DNA of 64,000 nt from Arachis hypogaea (Eukaryota; Streptophyta; Magnoliopsida; Fabales; Fabaceae), in assembly GCF_003086295.3 (NCBI RefSeq), contig NC_092054.1:32456393-32520392 (forward strand), in the 5' to 3' direction. Numbering within the stretch: position 1 is the first letter of the stretch; each line of letters begins with the position of its first letter. Made by a program: the position numbers and the translations under genes. Below the pieces are notes generated by a model. It was not told where the DNA came from. It worked only from the letters and a program-made list of their open reading frames with translations, and ran no database searches. Shown in pieces: positions 1 through 11,514 of this stretch.

Positions 1-370
1 GCATATGTATGCAAGAATTCCTTATGTTTCAACACCTTCACGTACGCATGGGGTGGACGCGTACGCGAGTTTGGCTAATTTTGTAAACATGCATACACAT
101 GATGCATGCATACGCGAGAATGCCTATTTCTCAACACATGCGTATGCGACGATGTGAATTCGTACGCGAACCTCCCCTCTATTTTGAACACCCGCGTATG
201 TGGGAGGTGCTCGCATACGCGGTTTGGCAGAATTACATCCATGTGTATGCATGGGGTGGCATGCATATGCATGACAACCCTGTTTTGGAAAAGTTGTATT
301 TTGTGATTTAAACATATTTTCTAACTTCTAAACCTCTATAGTTACCTTCTAAAGTCCTAAATTTAGTTCT
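1..370. repeat. CpG-rich palindrome array, element debris
   Basis: No gene is seen here. Between about 40 and 270 there are several CpG-rich near-palindromes such as ACGCGTACGCGAG and TCGCATACGCGG in AT-rich sequence. The same kind of array occurs in the LTRs and internal regions of the elements further right, so this is probably LTR-retrotransposon debris, cut by the CACTA element at 374. Which element it came from cannot be told. Confidence 0.5.
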
Positions 371-373
371 TAA
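371..373. repeat. 3-bp target site duplication (left) of CACTA element
   Basis: TAA directly precedes the CACTA terminus and is repeated at 6787-6789 just after the other end. Three-base duplications are the rule for CACTA transposons. Confidence 0.75.
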
Positions 374-394
374 CACTACTAGAAAACTAGTTAT

Positions 395-660
395 TGCAGA
401 CGGATATTTCCGACTGATTTTATCCCATAGAAATATAGACGGAATTTGCGAGGGAGTTTTTGTCGGAAACCAAAAAAAATGAATTAGCATAAATTACAGA
501 CGGAAAAATGAATTCGTCGATAATTATGTCAGAAAAATTAATTTTTTTTGTGGGAAATGGTTATCGACGGAAAATCTGTCTGTAATTAAATGAATAAAAA
601 CGCTACGTTTTATTAAATTATTACAGAAAGTAAATCTATCTGTAATTTAAAATATTCCGT
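395..660. repeat. CACTA left subterminal repeats
   Basis: Repeated short motifs CAGACGGA, AGACGGAA, GTCGGAAA and the inverse form ATCTGTCTGTAATT occur about every 30 bp. Matching motifs lie at the right end. In En/Spm elements such subterminal motifs bind the element's DNA-binding protein. Confidence 0.7.
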
Positions 661-689
661 TGGAAATATTGAGCTAAACCTAGGGTTGC

Positions 690-1110
690 CCGAGCTCCAT
701 TCACAGCACGCAAATCAAACAAGCTAAACCTAGCATTCCCCTCTCCATCGACGAGTTTCTTCTTCTCCTTTCCTCACCCACAGCGCCACCGCCGGCCACC
801 CTAACCGTTGCAGCTACTTTCTCCTTCTTCTCCTCTTTTTTAAACACTGAACTAGTAGAATACAGCCCCTGTCTCTCTCGTTCTTTCTCGTTCGTAGAAC
901 AAAGCAAGCTCAAGCTCTACCATTGCCGTGCCTCTTTCTCTCCTTTTATCCCCTTTAGTTCTGGCTCGCATATCTTCTCAGCGCTATAGCCATCATCTCC
1001 TTTGCGCAAGCCCTAGCTCCATGGCGACCAAAATCGGTTCCACCTCTCTTTTTCCCCTTGTTCGAACCGTAGAGACCTGGGCATCCTTCTTTCCCTCTGC
1101 CCTGTTTTGA
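690..1110 (+). other. Gene-like leader inside the CACTA element (possible captured first exon)
   Basis: A CT-rich, relatively GC-rich leader (about 715-860) is followed by an open stretch from 928 to 1110 with an internal ATG at 1021 (reads MATKIGSTSLFPL). The next 400 bp are T-rich and intron-like. This looks like a 5' UTR plus first coding exon taken from a host gene, but I do not recognise the protein. It could also be chance; codon evidence is too short to decide. Confidence 0.3.
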
Positions 1111-1506
1111 TTGTCTCTGCTTCCAGGTTTTAGTTTCAAAATTCTTTTAATTTCTGTTGAGTTCAATTAATTTTTTTTAGTTAGTTTGATTTTAGTAATT
1201 AGTTTAGTTAGATTTATTTTTTGATTAGTGGATTTTTAGGTTGTTAAAATAGGATTAGATTAGGTTTTGATTTTGAATAGCTGAGAAATGTTTAGATTGT
1301 TAATTTGGATTGCTGAACATTGCTGAAAATTGTTAATATGAGCTTGATGAATGCTATAGTTGTCTAGAATAGAAATTTAATTCAGTTAATGGATTCTTCT
1401 ATGGTAATGCTTCTTCTCGGTAGTTTTGCGTTTGGAGTATTAGCAGAATTTTCATTTCGCTTATTTAATTATTCAATTTGTGTTTGTGATTTTGTGACTG
1501 TGTGTG

Positions 1507-3070
1507 TGATAAACCCTGTTTTTAGGGTTTATCTTATATGGATTTTGAGGGTTTTATCGATGTTCTCACACACTTATTCATATAAAATTCATGGTTTTGT
1601 GTTTCTTCCCTAATTTGGCCTCATGATTGAAAACATGCTTCTTTTACACTAAATATGTTACATTTTAATCGTCTTCTATTACCATTCGATGCCGTGATCT
1701 GTTTGTTAAGTGATTTAGAGTTTATAGGGCAAGGATGGCCTAGAAGAGAGGAAGGAAGCATGCATAAATGGAAGGAGCATGGAAATTGGAGCTTTGGAGT
1801 TTAAGCATTGATGCGTATGCGTGCCTTACGCGTACGCATGGTTGCGCGCTACTGGGATTGGCGCGAAGAAGCCAAAGCTAGAAGCCAGCACATTCGCATG
1901 GCTGAGCCAGGACCTCATGGACGCGCATGCGTGCTTTACGCATGCGCGTGGATCGTAAAACCCTAGGGACGCGCACGCGTGCTGTATGCCTATGCGTCGG
2001 TGCTCGCACGTGATTTTTAAGTGAAAACGTGCTTGGCGATTTCACAGAGGCTGTGGGTCCAATCTGAACCAACTTTGACGCTAAAACACTTAAGAGGACC
2101 AAGGGATGAAGGAATTCTCATTCATTCACACATTTAGATATTTTTAGTTAGTTTTTGGAAGTTACATTTTGTAGAGAGAGAAACTCTAACTTCTCTCTAG
2201 GGTTTTTGCTTCTCAATTTGGAATTTTCTTGGATCCATTGGTGAGATCTATTGTCAATGCAATTCTATATTGCTTCAAGTTGTAGATCTAATTCTCCTAC
2301 TCTCAATTTAGTTCTTGTTGTTCAAGTTACTTGTGGATCTTAGATTTGGATATTGTCACTTTGATTTTCAGTAATGCATTGAAGTATTTCATATTCATAG
2401 TTGTTAATTGTTTGATTGTTGTTAATCTCTTGCAGTGGATATCTTTGATTTTAGGTTTATTCTCAATTTTACAATGTCTTTCATCCTTGCTCACCAAGTG
2501 TTTGAGAAAATGCCAACTTTAGCTATGGAGTAGACTTTTCATTCTTGGCTTGGGGATTGAGATATTGGAGACACTTGAATTATCAATGTCCTTTGTTGAT
2601 TATCAATTGGAAATTGCTAATTGGTTTGAATGTTACTAAAGCTAGACTTCCCTAGGGTTAGACTAGGACTTGAGAACTCAAATTGATTACTTTCACTTGA
2701 CTTTCCTTCATAGTAGAAGTTAACTAAGTGAAGCAATAACTAATTGTGGTCACAATTGATGGAGATGATGATGATAGGAAGTCCAATTCTCACTCTTAGC
2801 CAAGGCTTTTATATTGCTTGATTGTCATTCACACTATTAGCTTGTTCCTTTCTTGCATTAAACTCCAAAACACCAATACAACTTCTAACCAATGATGTGC
2901 ATCTTGGAGCACTCTTAGGGAGAACGATTCGGGACTAATACTCTCGGTTATTGATTTTGGATTGTGGTGACACAATTTCTTTGTTTGATGTGGAATTGCG
3001 TGTCGGTTTAGACTATACCCACGATTAGATTTATTGATAAAATTCTACACCGGCAAAAAATCTCCCATCA
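1507..3070 (+). mobile_element. Solo LTR (TGATAAACC family) inserted in the CACTA element
   Basis: It starts TGATAAACCCTG and ends CTCCCATCA, 1564 bp. GTGTG lies directly before it (1502-1506) and directly after it (3071-3075), a 5-bp duplication. It contains the CpG palindrome array (1811-2015, 304 bp from the LTR start), the GAGAGA hairpin (2171-2203) and the 3' hairpin (2929-2948) seen in the other LTRs here. No primer site or internal sequence follows, so it is a solo LTR left by LTR-LTR recombination, and it inserted after the CACTA element was in place. Confidence 0.9.
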
Positions 3071-3075
3071 GTGTG

Positions 3076-3903
3076 TCCCATGAATGGTGAACTATTTTGT
3101 GCAGTGCGATTTTGTATAGTAAGTTGAAAATCATGAATTGTTGATCTAATCGCAATAGGTTTTTCTCTTTTATTTCTTTTTATATATATATATTTTTTAT
3201 CTTTTGGTGCTTTTCAGTTTGAAACTAAATAATGAGCATGACATACTTGTAACTGTTTGTAAATTATGATAACTTCCAATTTTAATGTGTTAACATTCAA
3301 CCTTAACCCCCCCAATTTTATCTATTTGTTCAGTTGTTTTGAAATCTGTTTATGTTCTTTGGATCAGGACATTCTTTCAACCTTCTTCAGTTCTTTAGTT
3401 TTGTTAATGTTAACCCTTTTTTTGTGTGTTCTGGTCTTAGTTTTGCTTGTGTTTCTTTTTCCTTTTCCAGATTATGGTTGTGTTATAATTTATCTAGGTA
3501 TGCTATAAATTTTGTTGAATATTTCTCTAAATTTTGGGAAATGCAGGCAAATGGGAATCATTTCAAGGAAGATCTTTCCAACATGTGGAAGCATGTGTGT
3601 TTGCTGTCCTGCATTGAGGTCAAGATCACGACAACCGGTCAAGCGTTACTGAAAGCTTCTTGCTGATATCTTCCCCAAATCCCCTGTTAGTCTCTTATAT
3701 ATCAAACTTTTTTCTTTTGAAATTTTGATTAGTTACCCCGTTGACCTCATTTTTTTTAGCTACATTGTTGCTAGTTTTAGGTGATGCCCCTTATTTTACC
3801 AATCAATTAACTTTGCCAGAAATGTATATATTATTATGTAACTAAAGACATAGGTTTGACTTGGTAAAATTTTTATTTTTCGAAGAATATGAGAAATTAA
3901 GAC

Positions 3904-3959
<56 letters not shown>

Positions 3960-4627
3960 GGCAATGTTAATTTATCACATTTTTTTACTAGCCTAGGAAA
4001 TTGGTGCTTGTAGATAAAATTTTTTATAAAAATAATATTCTAACTCACTCTCTTTCTCTCTCTCATTGCACAGTAGTTGATTGTTAGAAGACTAATTTGT
4101 GTGTTTGCTTAGAGATTTTTAGTCCAATCCCTTCAACTTTTTGCTTGGAGTTCAGGTTAGTACAATTTTTGTGTTGTAAACTTCATTGATTTCTAGGGTA
4201 TTGTATGATAAATGAAATATTGTATGCTAAATGAAATATTGATTTCAACCAAAGTTTAGTTTTGTGGTTAGTCAAACTAAACCGAAATAGTTTCTATTTG
4301 AGAAAGTTGTTCAATGTTCTTTGTATTGTAATTTTGTCGCTCAATCTAAGTAGGTTCAGTTACTCAAAATCAATTCATTCAACTGGCAGTTTGTGGATTT
4401 TTTTTAATCACAATGACTCACTGAGTAATGATTGAAACATTCATCCTCATTACTGATGTAGCATTCTTGTTTCTATATTTTAACTTTTAAGAACTCCCTT
4501 TGGGGTTTCTTTTATATCAGACAAAACATTAAAATGATTGTGAGTATGTTATAACATTTTACACTTCCACCCCATAGTTGTTTATAGTTTAACATAGTTA
4601 AATTGACCCAAAGTTTCTTTCTTACAG
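3076..4627. other. Non-coding CACTA body, intron-like
   Basis: T-rich intron-like sequence. A short stretch after an AG at 3547 (about 3548-3665) could be an exon, but I do not recognise its product. A long ATT microsatellite sits at 3905-3957. Confidence 0.4.
3905..3957. repeat. (ATT)n microsatellite
   Basis: About 18 uninterrupted TTA/ATT repeats are directly visible. Confidence 0.97.
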
Positions 4628-5074
4628 GCTAAGATCTTCCATTATGGTTCTATTAGTCTTATTACCGAACCGTGCAAATCAGCACACATTGCTACTGCAA
4701 AAGCTGCGAAAGATGCTGGTGTAGTTCTATCTTATGACCCTAACTTGAGGCTTCCTTTATGGCCTTCTACAGAGAATGCTAGAGAAGGAATTCTGAGTAT
4801 ATGGGAAATTGCCGATATCATCAAGGTTCTTCTTAGTCTTTTTAGTTTCCAATAGACTTTTTGTTTTCTTTTTCCAGAACACAGATTACTACTGGCGACC
4901 ACAGTCCTAACCAACCAGTCTGATTATTATCTTTCAGATAAGTGAAGAAGAGATTTCTTTTTTTACAAAAGGTGAAGATCGATATGACGATGCTGTTGTT
5001 TGTAAACTATCCATCCAAACCTCAAGCTGCTTCTTGTTACTGAAGGTGCAGATGGTTGCCACTATTACACCAAG
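4628..5074 (+). pseudogene. Fructokinase (pfkB family) fragment, two exons captured by the CACTA element
   Basis: Fructokinase phosphorylates fructose in the plant cytosol or plastid. Two neighbouring exons remain. The first (4628-4825, 66 codons) begins after TTCTTACAG and ends before GT. It encodes the family core, including [17 protein letters not shown] and [10 protein letters not shown]. The second (4938-5074) lies between CTTTCAG and AAG/GTAACC and begins ISEEEISFFTKGED. In exon 2 one base is missing after codons for VVCKL; beyond it the frame resumes with LLLVTEGADG and YYTK. The catalytic GAGD segment and the N-terminal sugar-binding part are absent. Preserved splice borders show capture at the DNA level, not through mRNA. 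A host parent should exist elsewhere in the genome. Confidence 0.85.
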
Positions 5075-5940
5075 GTAACCCTTCAAAAGAGGCAACATAA
5101 TCATCTAAACTTAGTTTCAAATTATCTAATACATGTTTTTAGCCACCCTCTTGTGTATCTTCAAAGGCGGTGCCTGTAACAAGTAACAACTCACTTGTTT
5201 CTGCACATATTCTTGTCAGCTTTAAAATTGAAAACAGGTTATTTGACTTATTTCTAGCACTATAGATGTATAAACCATTCTTAAGAGTTCGGTTATCTAG
5301 GAAATACCACATAACACTATTAGAAACAAGGCTTGCCATTCATTTTATTTTTTAAAGTTGCAAAGGTTAATTTATTAATTCCCATGTTCCAAATCTAGCA
5401 GCCTTATTAGTTGGAATGAAAATCATATAAACAATATCAGAGATGTTTCATTACTAATTTAGTCTATTATATTAACCATAACCAAGAAACAAGTCTTAAA
5501 AAAATATTGGTTCTAACAAAAAGGTATGCTGCTATATATTTTCTAGGGTATTGTATGATAAATGTGCAATTAGTGGATTGATTTAAGAGTGCAGAGCAAG
5601 AAGAGGAAAAGGAAGTGGTGAAAGAATATTAATTAAATGAGTGGAGAGATTGGCATCAAAGAGAGAGAAGGTAATTGATTTCGTGTCCCATAATAAAACC
5701 AATTTTCTTCTGAATTTGATTCAATTTTTTCCCAACAAGTTGTATTTGATGTATGCATAGAAATATATATGTTTATGGTTTATCTCATGCTGTATTGTAC
5801 TAAATCTAAAGTGATAATAGGACTATTTGAATAATTTTTTGGTAGACATAATCAAGTCATAAGTACCGTATTATTGTTAAATAGTGTACTATATTGTTTG
5901 AAACTTGATTTATATAATTGATATAATCATTATGCAACAG
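5075..5940. other. Non-coding CACTA body
   Basis: AT-rich sequence without a recognisable gene. The phrase TTTCTAGGGTATTGTATGAT occurs at about 4190 and again at about 5541, so part of this stretch may be a duplicate of the 4190 region. Confidence 0.4.
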
Positions 5941-6177
5941 GAGAAGTTTATAAAAAAGTTGGCAGAAGTTCAGGCCCAAGATGTCGAGGCTCAAGAACAG
6001 GGAATGGAGCTACCACCAATTGATGAAGACTTTATTTGGGAGGAAGTGTGTGATGGGCAAAAGAAGAATCGAGTTTACGAAAAAGAAGAATCGCGTTTAC
6101 GGAAAAGGGCATTCTTTTCAAGCTCTATCAAGTCTGGAACCACTTCTGCCAATTCTATATCTGCAAGAGCATCTTAA
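5941..6177 (+). pseudogene. Relic of a plant CACTA-associated transposase C-terminus (Transposase_24-like)
   Basis: After a TGCAACAG acceptor the frame reads EKFIKKLAEVQAQDVEAQEQ, then IWEEVCDGQKKNRVY. This pattern (charged helix, then W-E-E-V-x-G-x-K-K-x-R-V-Y-G-x-G) is typical of the C-terminal tail of plant PTTA/En-Spm transposase-like proteins. A direct duplication of about 20 bp (AAAGAAGAATCG, GTTTACG repeated at about 6061-6100) breaks the motif: one frame has KKNRVYEKEES, the other KKNRVYGKGHS. Nothing upstream of the tail is preserved. Family assignment is from memory of the motif. Confidence 0.55.
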
Positions 6178-6409
6178 ATTCAAAATTCTGTTCCTGATTT
6201 GCGATACACTTTGTTTATGTTTTGAATTATATTGACTTGCTTGTTTATAGTACTTTTCTTTTAGTTTGATAATACGATGAATTTGTTTATTTTTTAAAAT
6301 ATTATAAATATTCAAATACAAATTAGATAAAATTTTGTATTAAATTTATATTTATTTTGTATGAAAACAAGTTTATTTTGCAATGGAAAAATCTATAAAA
6401 AATTCTATT

Positions 6410-6786
6410 TTACCTTACTGACGGATTTACAGACGGATTTTCTATCTGTATTTAGAGGTAAGGATGGTTTTCCAAGGTTCCAATTACAGACGGAAAATTT
6501 GTCGGAAAATTTGTCTCTAATTATCGACGGAAAATTTGCAAAAAAATATGTCTCTAATTACCAACGGAAAATCCGTCGGAAAGTTCGACGTTTCATGGAA
6601 ATGGAGAAGATAATTTACCGAGGAAAAATCTGTCGGTAAATTACCGATGAAAAAAAATTCGTTGGTAAATAATTTTAGATGAGGTTTTTATAGAGGGACA
6701 AAATTCGTCGGTAACCAAAAAGTCACCTGTTTTAAAGACCAAATCTATCTGTAAATATGTCTGTATTAAGCAATTTTCTATTTGTG
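6410..6786. repeat. CACTA right subterminal repeats and terminus
   Basis: Many copies of ACAGACGGAAAA, GTCGGAAA, ATCCGTCGG and related motifs in both orientations precede the degenerate right terminus ending TTGTG at 6786. They mirror the left subterminal region. Confidence 0.75.
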
Positions 6787-6944
6787 TAACCATAGGGAAA
6801 GGAGTAAGGCTAAAGAGGGAAGTAACTTGATAGGGAAGGAAGATGATGAAGTGATGATTTATGCTTGAGAAGTGCGGATATGCTGAATATGTGATGAATA
6901 CAGGCTGTAATGATAACGAAAATGATAATTAATTTTTGAATATG

Positions 6945-7222
6945 ATACCTAGGTAGTAGCATTAGTAGTGGTTGATCCCACTTGCTCTGGGTTAGTAGTT
7001 GAAATATCCGGGCAGTAGCAAGGGTTGTGGTTCGTCCCACTTGCTCTGGATTAGTGATTGTGATGCCTAGGTAGTAGCAGCAGTAGTGGATTATTTTACT
7101 TGTTCCAGGTTGAGTTTATAAACACCCGCCTGAGTAGTAGCAGCAGTAGTGGTTTATTCTAATTGCTCTGGGTTAAGCGGGTAGTAGCAAGAGGGTTGTG
7201 ACTCAGAGCCACTTGCTTTGCT
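6945..7222. repeat. Minisatellite, about 60-bp period, five units
   Basis: GTAGTAGCA-type starts occur at about 6953, 7013, 7071, 7134 and 7181. Each is followed by GTGGTT, CCCACTTGCTCTGG and GTTAG variants. Units are diverged. No reading frame is kept across units. Confidence 0.8.
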
Positions 7223-8547
7223 ATGGGGTATTTCTGTCTAAAGTTAGCTACCAGGACATGTCGGGTTTGGCTATATAACTGACAGATGATATCATTAGCT
7301 ATAGGACAGGCATGCATCATATGTACTTGTATGTTTTGTTCGATTTTGGAATTTGTTTTGGTTTGCCTAACTGATTAACTGTTATTTATTGCTATCTGAG
7401 CTATTTGCTGTAATTGCATCCTATCTGTGTTTTCCTTGTTTGCATTATATGTCTCTACAACTAAGAGATCCCTCATTTGACGGAGGTGTAACGAGGATAG
7501 TTCCACCGGTGTTTGGAGGGTTGGAGGAGGCAAAAATTAGAGTGTAGAGTTAAAATTAGGCTTAGAGTTTGAATACCTTAGACAACCTCCATATTTTCTG
7601 GTTTAGTTTACTTCTTTAAGTTTAAATTTGAGTGTCGAAGTTTTAGGAATGTCTCTGGCTTTTCCGGATCCTTATACATTATGTACGTTGGCACCTTTAC
7701 CATACTAAGAACCTCCGATTCTCATTCCATACATGTGTTGTTATTTTTCAGATGCAGGTCGAGAGGCACCTCGTTGAGCATTCTGGAGACTCATGGAAGC
7801 AAAAAAACTATTTAGGACTTAGTGCTGCATTTTGTTTATGTATTAATATGTAAATAGAACTCTCCATATATACAAGCTTTTCGAACCTGATCAAGTGATG
7901 AAAGACTAAAGAAAAAAACAACAAAAAGATGCATCCACTAGAAAATTTCTTCATTATTCTCTTAACCCCATGACTCCTACTCATGGAAAAAGAGAAAAAT
8001 AGTTTGTAATTTAGGACACACATTATATATCTTTTTTAGATTGAGCTATTATATATCTATTCTGGGGGTTACTTGAAACGGTGATTTAGGCCTGAACATG
8101 AGGTTCGTACTCCTTCTGAGACAGCGTCTGACTTGTTCTGATGCCAAGGTGCCGCTGTCCAAGTTCTTCATAAGATGGTGGGGATGGTACCTGCAAGAGA
8201 CTCCGATGCTTAAGTTAGTAAGGGGTTTAAGTAGGTTTTTAGTATATTGGGATGTGAATATACCTAAGGGGTGTCAATGTATTTATAGTAGAATAGATAA
8301 CCATCTTTTGGAGTAGTTCCACCTTTATTGATGGATAACCATTTCCTTTATTTTGGGAGTTTATTGGGATCTATCTTCTAGGTGAGATAGAGATAGTAGG
8401 AGAGATTTAGGGAGGTAGTTACTTATTTAGGTAAGTAAGGCTAAACCTCCTTGTCACGTGCAACCTTTTAAGAGGTCAGGTAAGTGGAAGAGGCCACCCC
8501 TAATAGGACTTTAACCTTAATATGCATGGCTTTGTGTTTTGGGCTAG
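7223..8547. other. No gene seen; probable old retroelement debris
   Basis: Nothing with coding character is visible. The stretch joins, across the H insertion, to 15120-15964, which leads to a gypsy-type ORF relic, so it is probably the 5' part of the same decayed element. Confidence 0.35.
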
Positions 8548-8552
8548 GGTAT
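8548..8552. repeat. Target site duplication GGTAT (left) of element H
   Basis: GGTAT precedes the TGATGGG terminus and recurs at 15115-15119 directly after the right LTR. Confidence 0.9.
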
Positions 8553-10311
8553 TGATGGGTTGGAAATGAATTCCAACACAAAACTCACCGGCAAGTGTAC
8601 CAGGTAGCATCAAGTAGTAATAACTCACTTCGAGTGAGGTTGATCCCACAGGGATTGATGGATCAAGCAACTTTAGTGGGTGATTAGTTTAGTCAAGCTA
8701 ACATTGAGTGAATTGTGTGAAGTTGATCAACAGAATGTAAAGAGCAATGAATTGTAAATTATAGAAAGTAAAGTGGACAAAAGCTTAAAGAGCAAGAAAT
8801 GTAAATTGCAGAAACTTAAATGACAAGAAATGTAAATTGCAGTGAATGTAAAGGGGAGTATGTGCTGGAAATTAAAGGGAGCAATAGATCAAGCAACTGG
8901 AAATTTAAATTGCAGGAAGAATAAAGGAAATTGGGTGCTGGGATTCAAAACTGAGCAAGATAATATAAATTGCAGTGAATCAGAGAAATGTAAGATGAAG
9001 GGAATTGCAGAAGAACTAAAACAGAATTGATAAATTGCAAAGGAACTAAAACAGAAATGAAAACTTGCTTTAGAATGAAGTTCAAAGAGGAAATTGAGAT
9101 AGATCTTTAATTCTTGAAATCAGAAACAAAGAAATCACAAGGAAACTCAACAATGGAGAGATTCAAGAGAATTCTCCAATCAGAGCTCCAAAAATCCAAA
9201 TCAGAAAGAAAATAGAAGTTGCAGAAGAAGTAGAATGAAAACCAGAAAGCACAAATTCAGATTTGATCTCCAATTCTTCAAATTCAAAAAGGAAAACTAA
9301 AAGAGAGAGCTCTCTACTCCTACTGCTCCCTAGTGGAGCCAACCTCCTTTCAAAAATGAAAATGATGCCTTATATAGGCTTTACAAAGTGAAAATAAAAA
9401 TGAAATTAAAATTAAAAATAAATTATAATTAAATAAAATTCCTATTCTAACTATCTCTTGTGCCTTTGAGTGATGATAATGGGCTTTTCTTGCTTTGGAT
9501 TTGAAGAAGAGTGGATCCGGATTGGTTTTTGATTGAAAAATGGACCATGGGACACCTCCAGGGTAGTGCTCGGTTGACAAGGAGAGCGCAGCACTCAAGG
9601 CTTGTTTCCTTGGCCCAGGCCTCCTTTGTTGCGTGACATCCCCTGGGCATTGCCTCCTAGCGCTCGGTGAATGGAGAGAGTGCAGCATTCCCTTGTTTTT
9701 CTTGTGTCTCCCCCTTCGAATCTTGGTGAAGCCACTTTGGTCTATTTTTGCTTGCTTTTGGTCCTTAAAGATGCCTTTCACTTGTGCCATAATTTCATGC
9801 CAAATATATATTGCCATATATCGTTGGAAAGATCTGAATGTCAGTTTTCTAACACAACTGGAAGCACATCAATTGGACATCTGTAGCTCAAGCTATAGCC
9901 CTTTGAAGAAGGCATGTTCATGCTGTGATCGCCCAAGTTTAACTTAGTGAAAAATCTTGCTTCCAAGCTGAAATGTTTTCACGATAATGCTAGGTTAACG
10001 TGGTTAACCGAGCATTGTGAGTCAAGCTTCCTTGATTTGGTCATGGGCCACGCTTAAAAGCGTGGCCTAAGGCTCCAAAGTGTGCTCCAACTTCAAAGTG
10101 TGCCCCAAAACTCTTTTTTTTTTTTTTTTCCTTTTTCACTTATTTTGTGCTTCTTTGCTTCTTTTTCTTCTTATTTCCTACAAAGTTTATCAAATTAAAA
10201 GATCAAAGAAATATACCATTTAAGCACCAAAGCATTCAATATTTAAGCACAAATCATCAATTTCTTGTATGAAAGAGCATAGAAAAAACATGACATGTTG
10301 ACATGTCATCA
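8553..10311 (-). repeat. Element H 3' LTR
   Basis: Reads TGATGACATGTCAACATGTC at its minus-strand start (10311) and ends CCAACCCATCA at 8553. It carries one stem-loop module copy (about 9796-9921) and the 3' hairpin CTCACTTCGAGTGAG (8624-8638). Confidence 0.92.
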
Positions 10312-10330
10312 CAACACCAAACTTAAACCT
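10312..10330 (-). other. Element H plus-strand primer region
   Basis: On the minus strand the LTR is preceded by GGTTTAAGTTTGGTGTTGT. It is G/T-rich and not a clean polypurine run, but its position fits plus-strand priming. The core TAAGTTTGGTGT recurs four more times inside H. Confidence 0.5.
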
Positions 10331-11514
10331 TGCTTGTCCCCAAGCAAGAAAAGAATCATGCAATAAAGATTGACAATCCAAGGTAGGAGGGATAGCAAGT
10401 TAATTTTCATGGTAAGCTAGTTTTCAATGCATGCTACAATCACAAAGAAATGTAAATGATTGATGCTTCTATCTAGCTCAATTTATGAAATCTTTTCCTT
10501 ATAATTTTTCCTTGAAACAAGCTTTTGATTTTCTAATTAGCTTCTCCTTTTGGGTGCTTTGCCCCATGAGTTAATAACAAAGCTACGACTTCTAAATGCT
10601 TTGTTTTCAAGTATTACCACTTGATACATAAGCACTACAAGCATTTAATTAGAGGACTTCATTAAGCTCATTTGTTTCTTTTCTTTACTCTCTAATCATT
10701 GATGCTCAGAGCCTTGAGCTTTGAGGGAGTGCATTTTCACTTGAGCCTAGCCTTGTCTTCTAAGTGTTTTGTTTTCAAGCTTTTTGCTTGATACATAAAC
10801 ACCACAAGTACTTAACAATAGAATTGTCATTGGTATTCAGAGCCTTCAGCTTTCTCATTCTTTCCCTTTTTCTTTTCTTGCTTTAATTTGTAATTGCTTC
10901 TTCAAGGTTTTCATGATTTCAAAAGATTTTCACAAAATGTACTAGATGAAAACTTCAATTAAATAAAATCTAATGCAATTGAGCAACAATTAACCATACT
11001 AGCTTCCCAATACTTGTATGCACATGCTAAGTTCTTCTTTAATTCCTTGTTTGTTTATGATCATGATACTTTATTGCTTTGAGCTCACAAAAGTCAAGAT
11101 AGTAGTCATAATGTCACAGCAATATGTTACCATTTAAAAATCAAACTATGCTTATTCATACACACATGCACACAGAGAAGATAAAGACAAACATGCAATT
11201 TAAAGTGCTGAAAACAAATGAGAGGAAAAAGAACTTTACAACCTTGTAGTTCATCTTCTCTATTGTTGTCCTTCTCCTTCTATTCTTCCTTCTTCCCATA
11301 CCAATACTCAAAATGCTTGCTCATCCTCAAGCAACAATTAGAACAATGACTACAGGGCTAAGATGGATCATAAATGTCTTTCACAATGAAATGTTAGTAG
11401 TACATGTGTTTTAAGTAAGCAAAATTGAGGATAACAATCAAGGCACAAGAGACAGAGACATTGTGATTGCAAACATAAGAGGGTGTGCATGATACATTGC
11501 ATAAAAGATAAGTG

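Larger units (their letters stand above)
374..6786 (+). mobile_element. CACTA (En/Spm-type) DNA transposon with captured host exons
   Basis: The left end reads CACTACTAGAAAAC and the right end reads TTTTCTATTTGTG, an imperfect inverted copy of CACTACTAGAAAA. Both ends are flanked by TAA. Subterminal stretches at 395-660 and 6410-6770 are packed with GACGGAAA/TCGGAAA-type motifs in both orientations, as expected for transposase-binding subterminal repeats. The 6.4-kb body has no intact transposase. It carries two exons of a fructokinase gene (4628-5074), a relic of a plant transposase tail (5941-6177), a gene-like leader (690-1110) and a later solo LTR (1507-3070). It is non-autonomous and fits a Pack-CACTA that has captured host sequence. 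The right terminus has diverged, so it is probably dead. Confidence 0.8.

Noticed and set aside
5139..5339. 66-residue minus-strand frame next to the fructokinase exons
   Set aside because: No family resemblance; it lies in intron-like AT-rich DNA, and no third fructokinase exon is found there.
8842..9030. 62-residue frame conserved at 13649-13837
   Set aside because: Identical position in the two H LTRs; conservation reflects recent LTR identity, not coding.
9350..9817. 155-residue minus-strand frame with a near-copy at 14158-14541
   Set aside because: The two are the same part of the two H LTRs, so similarity is expected; a small deletion shifts the frame between them, so it is not under coding constraint.
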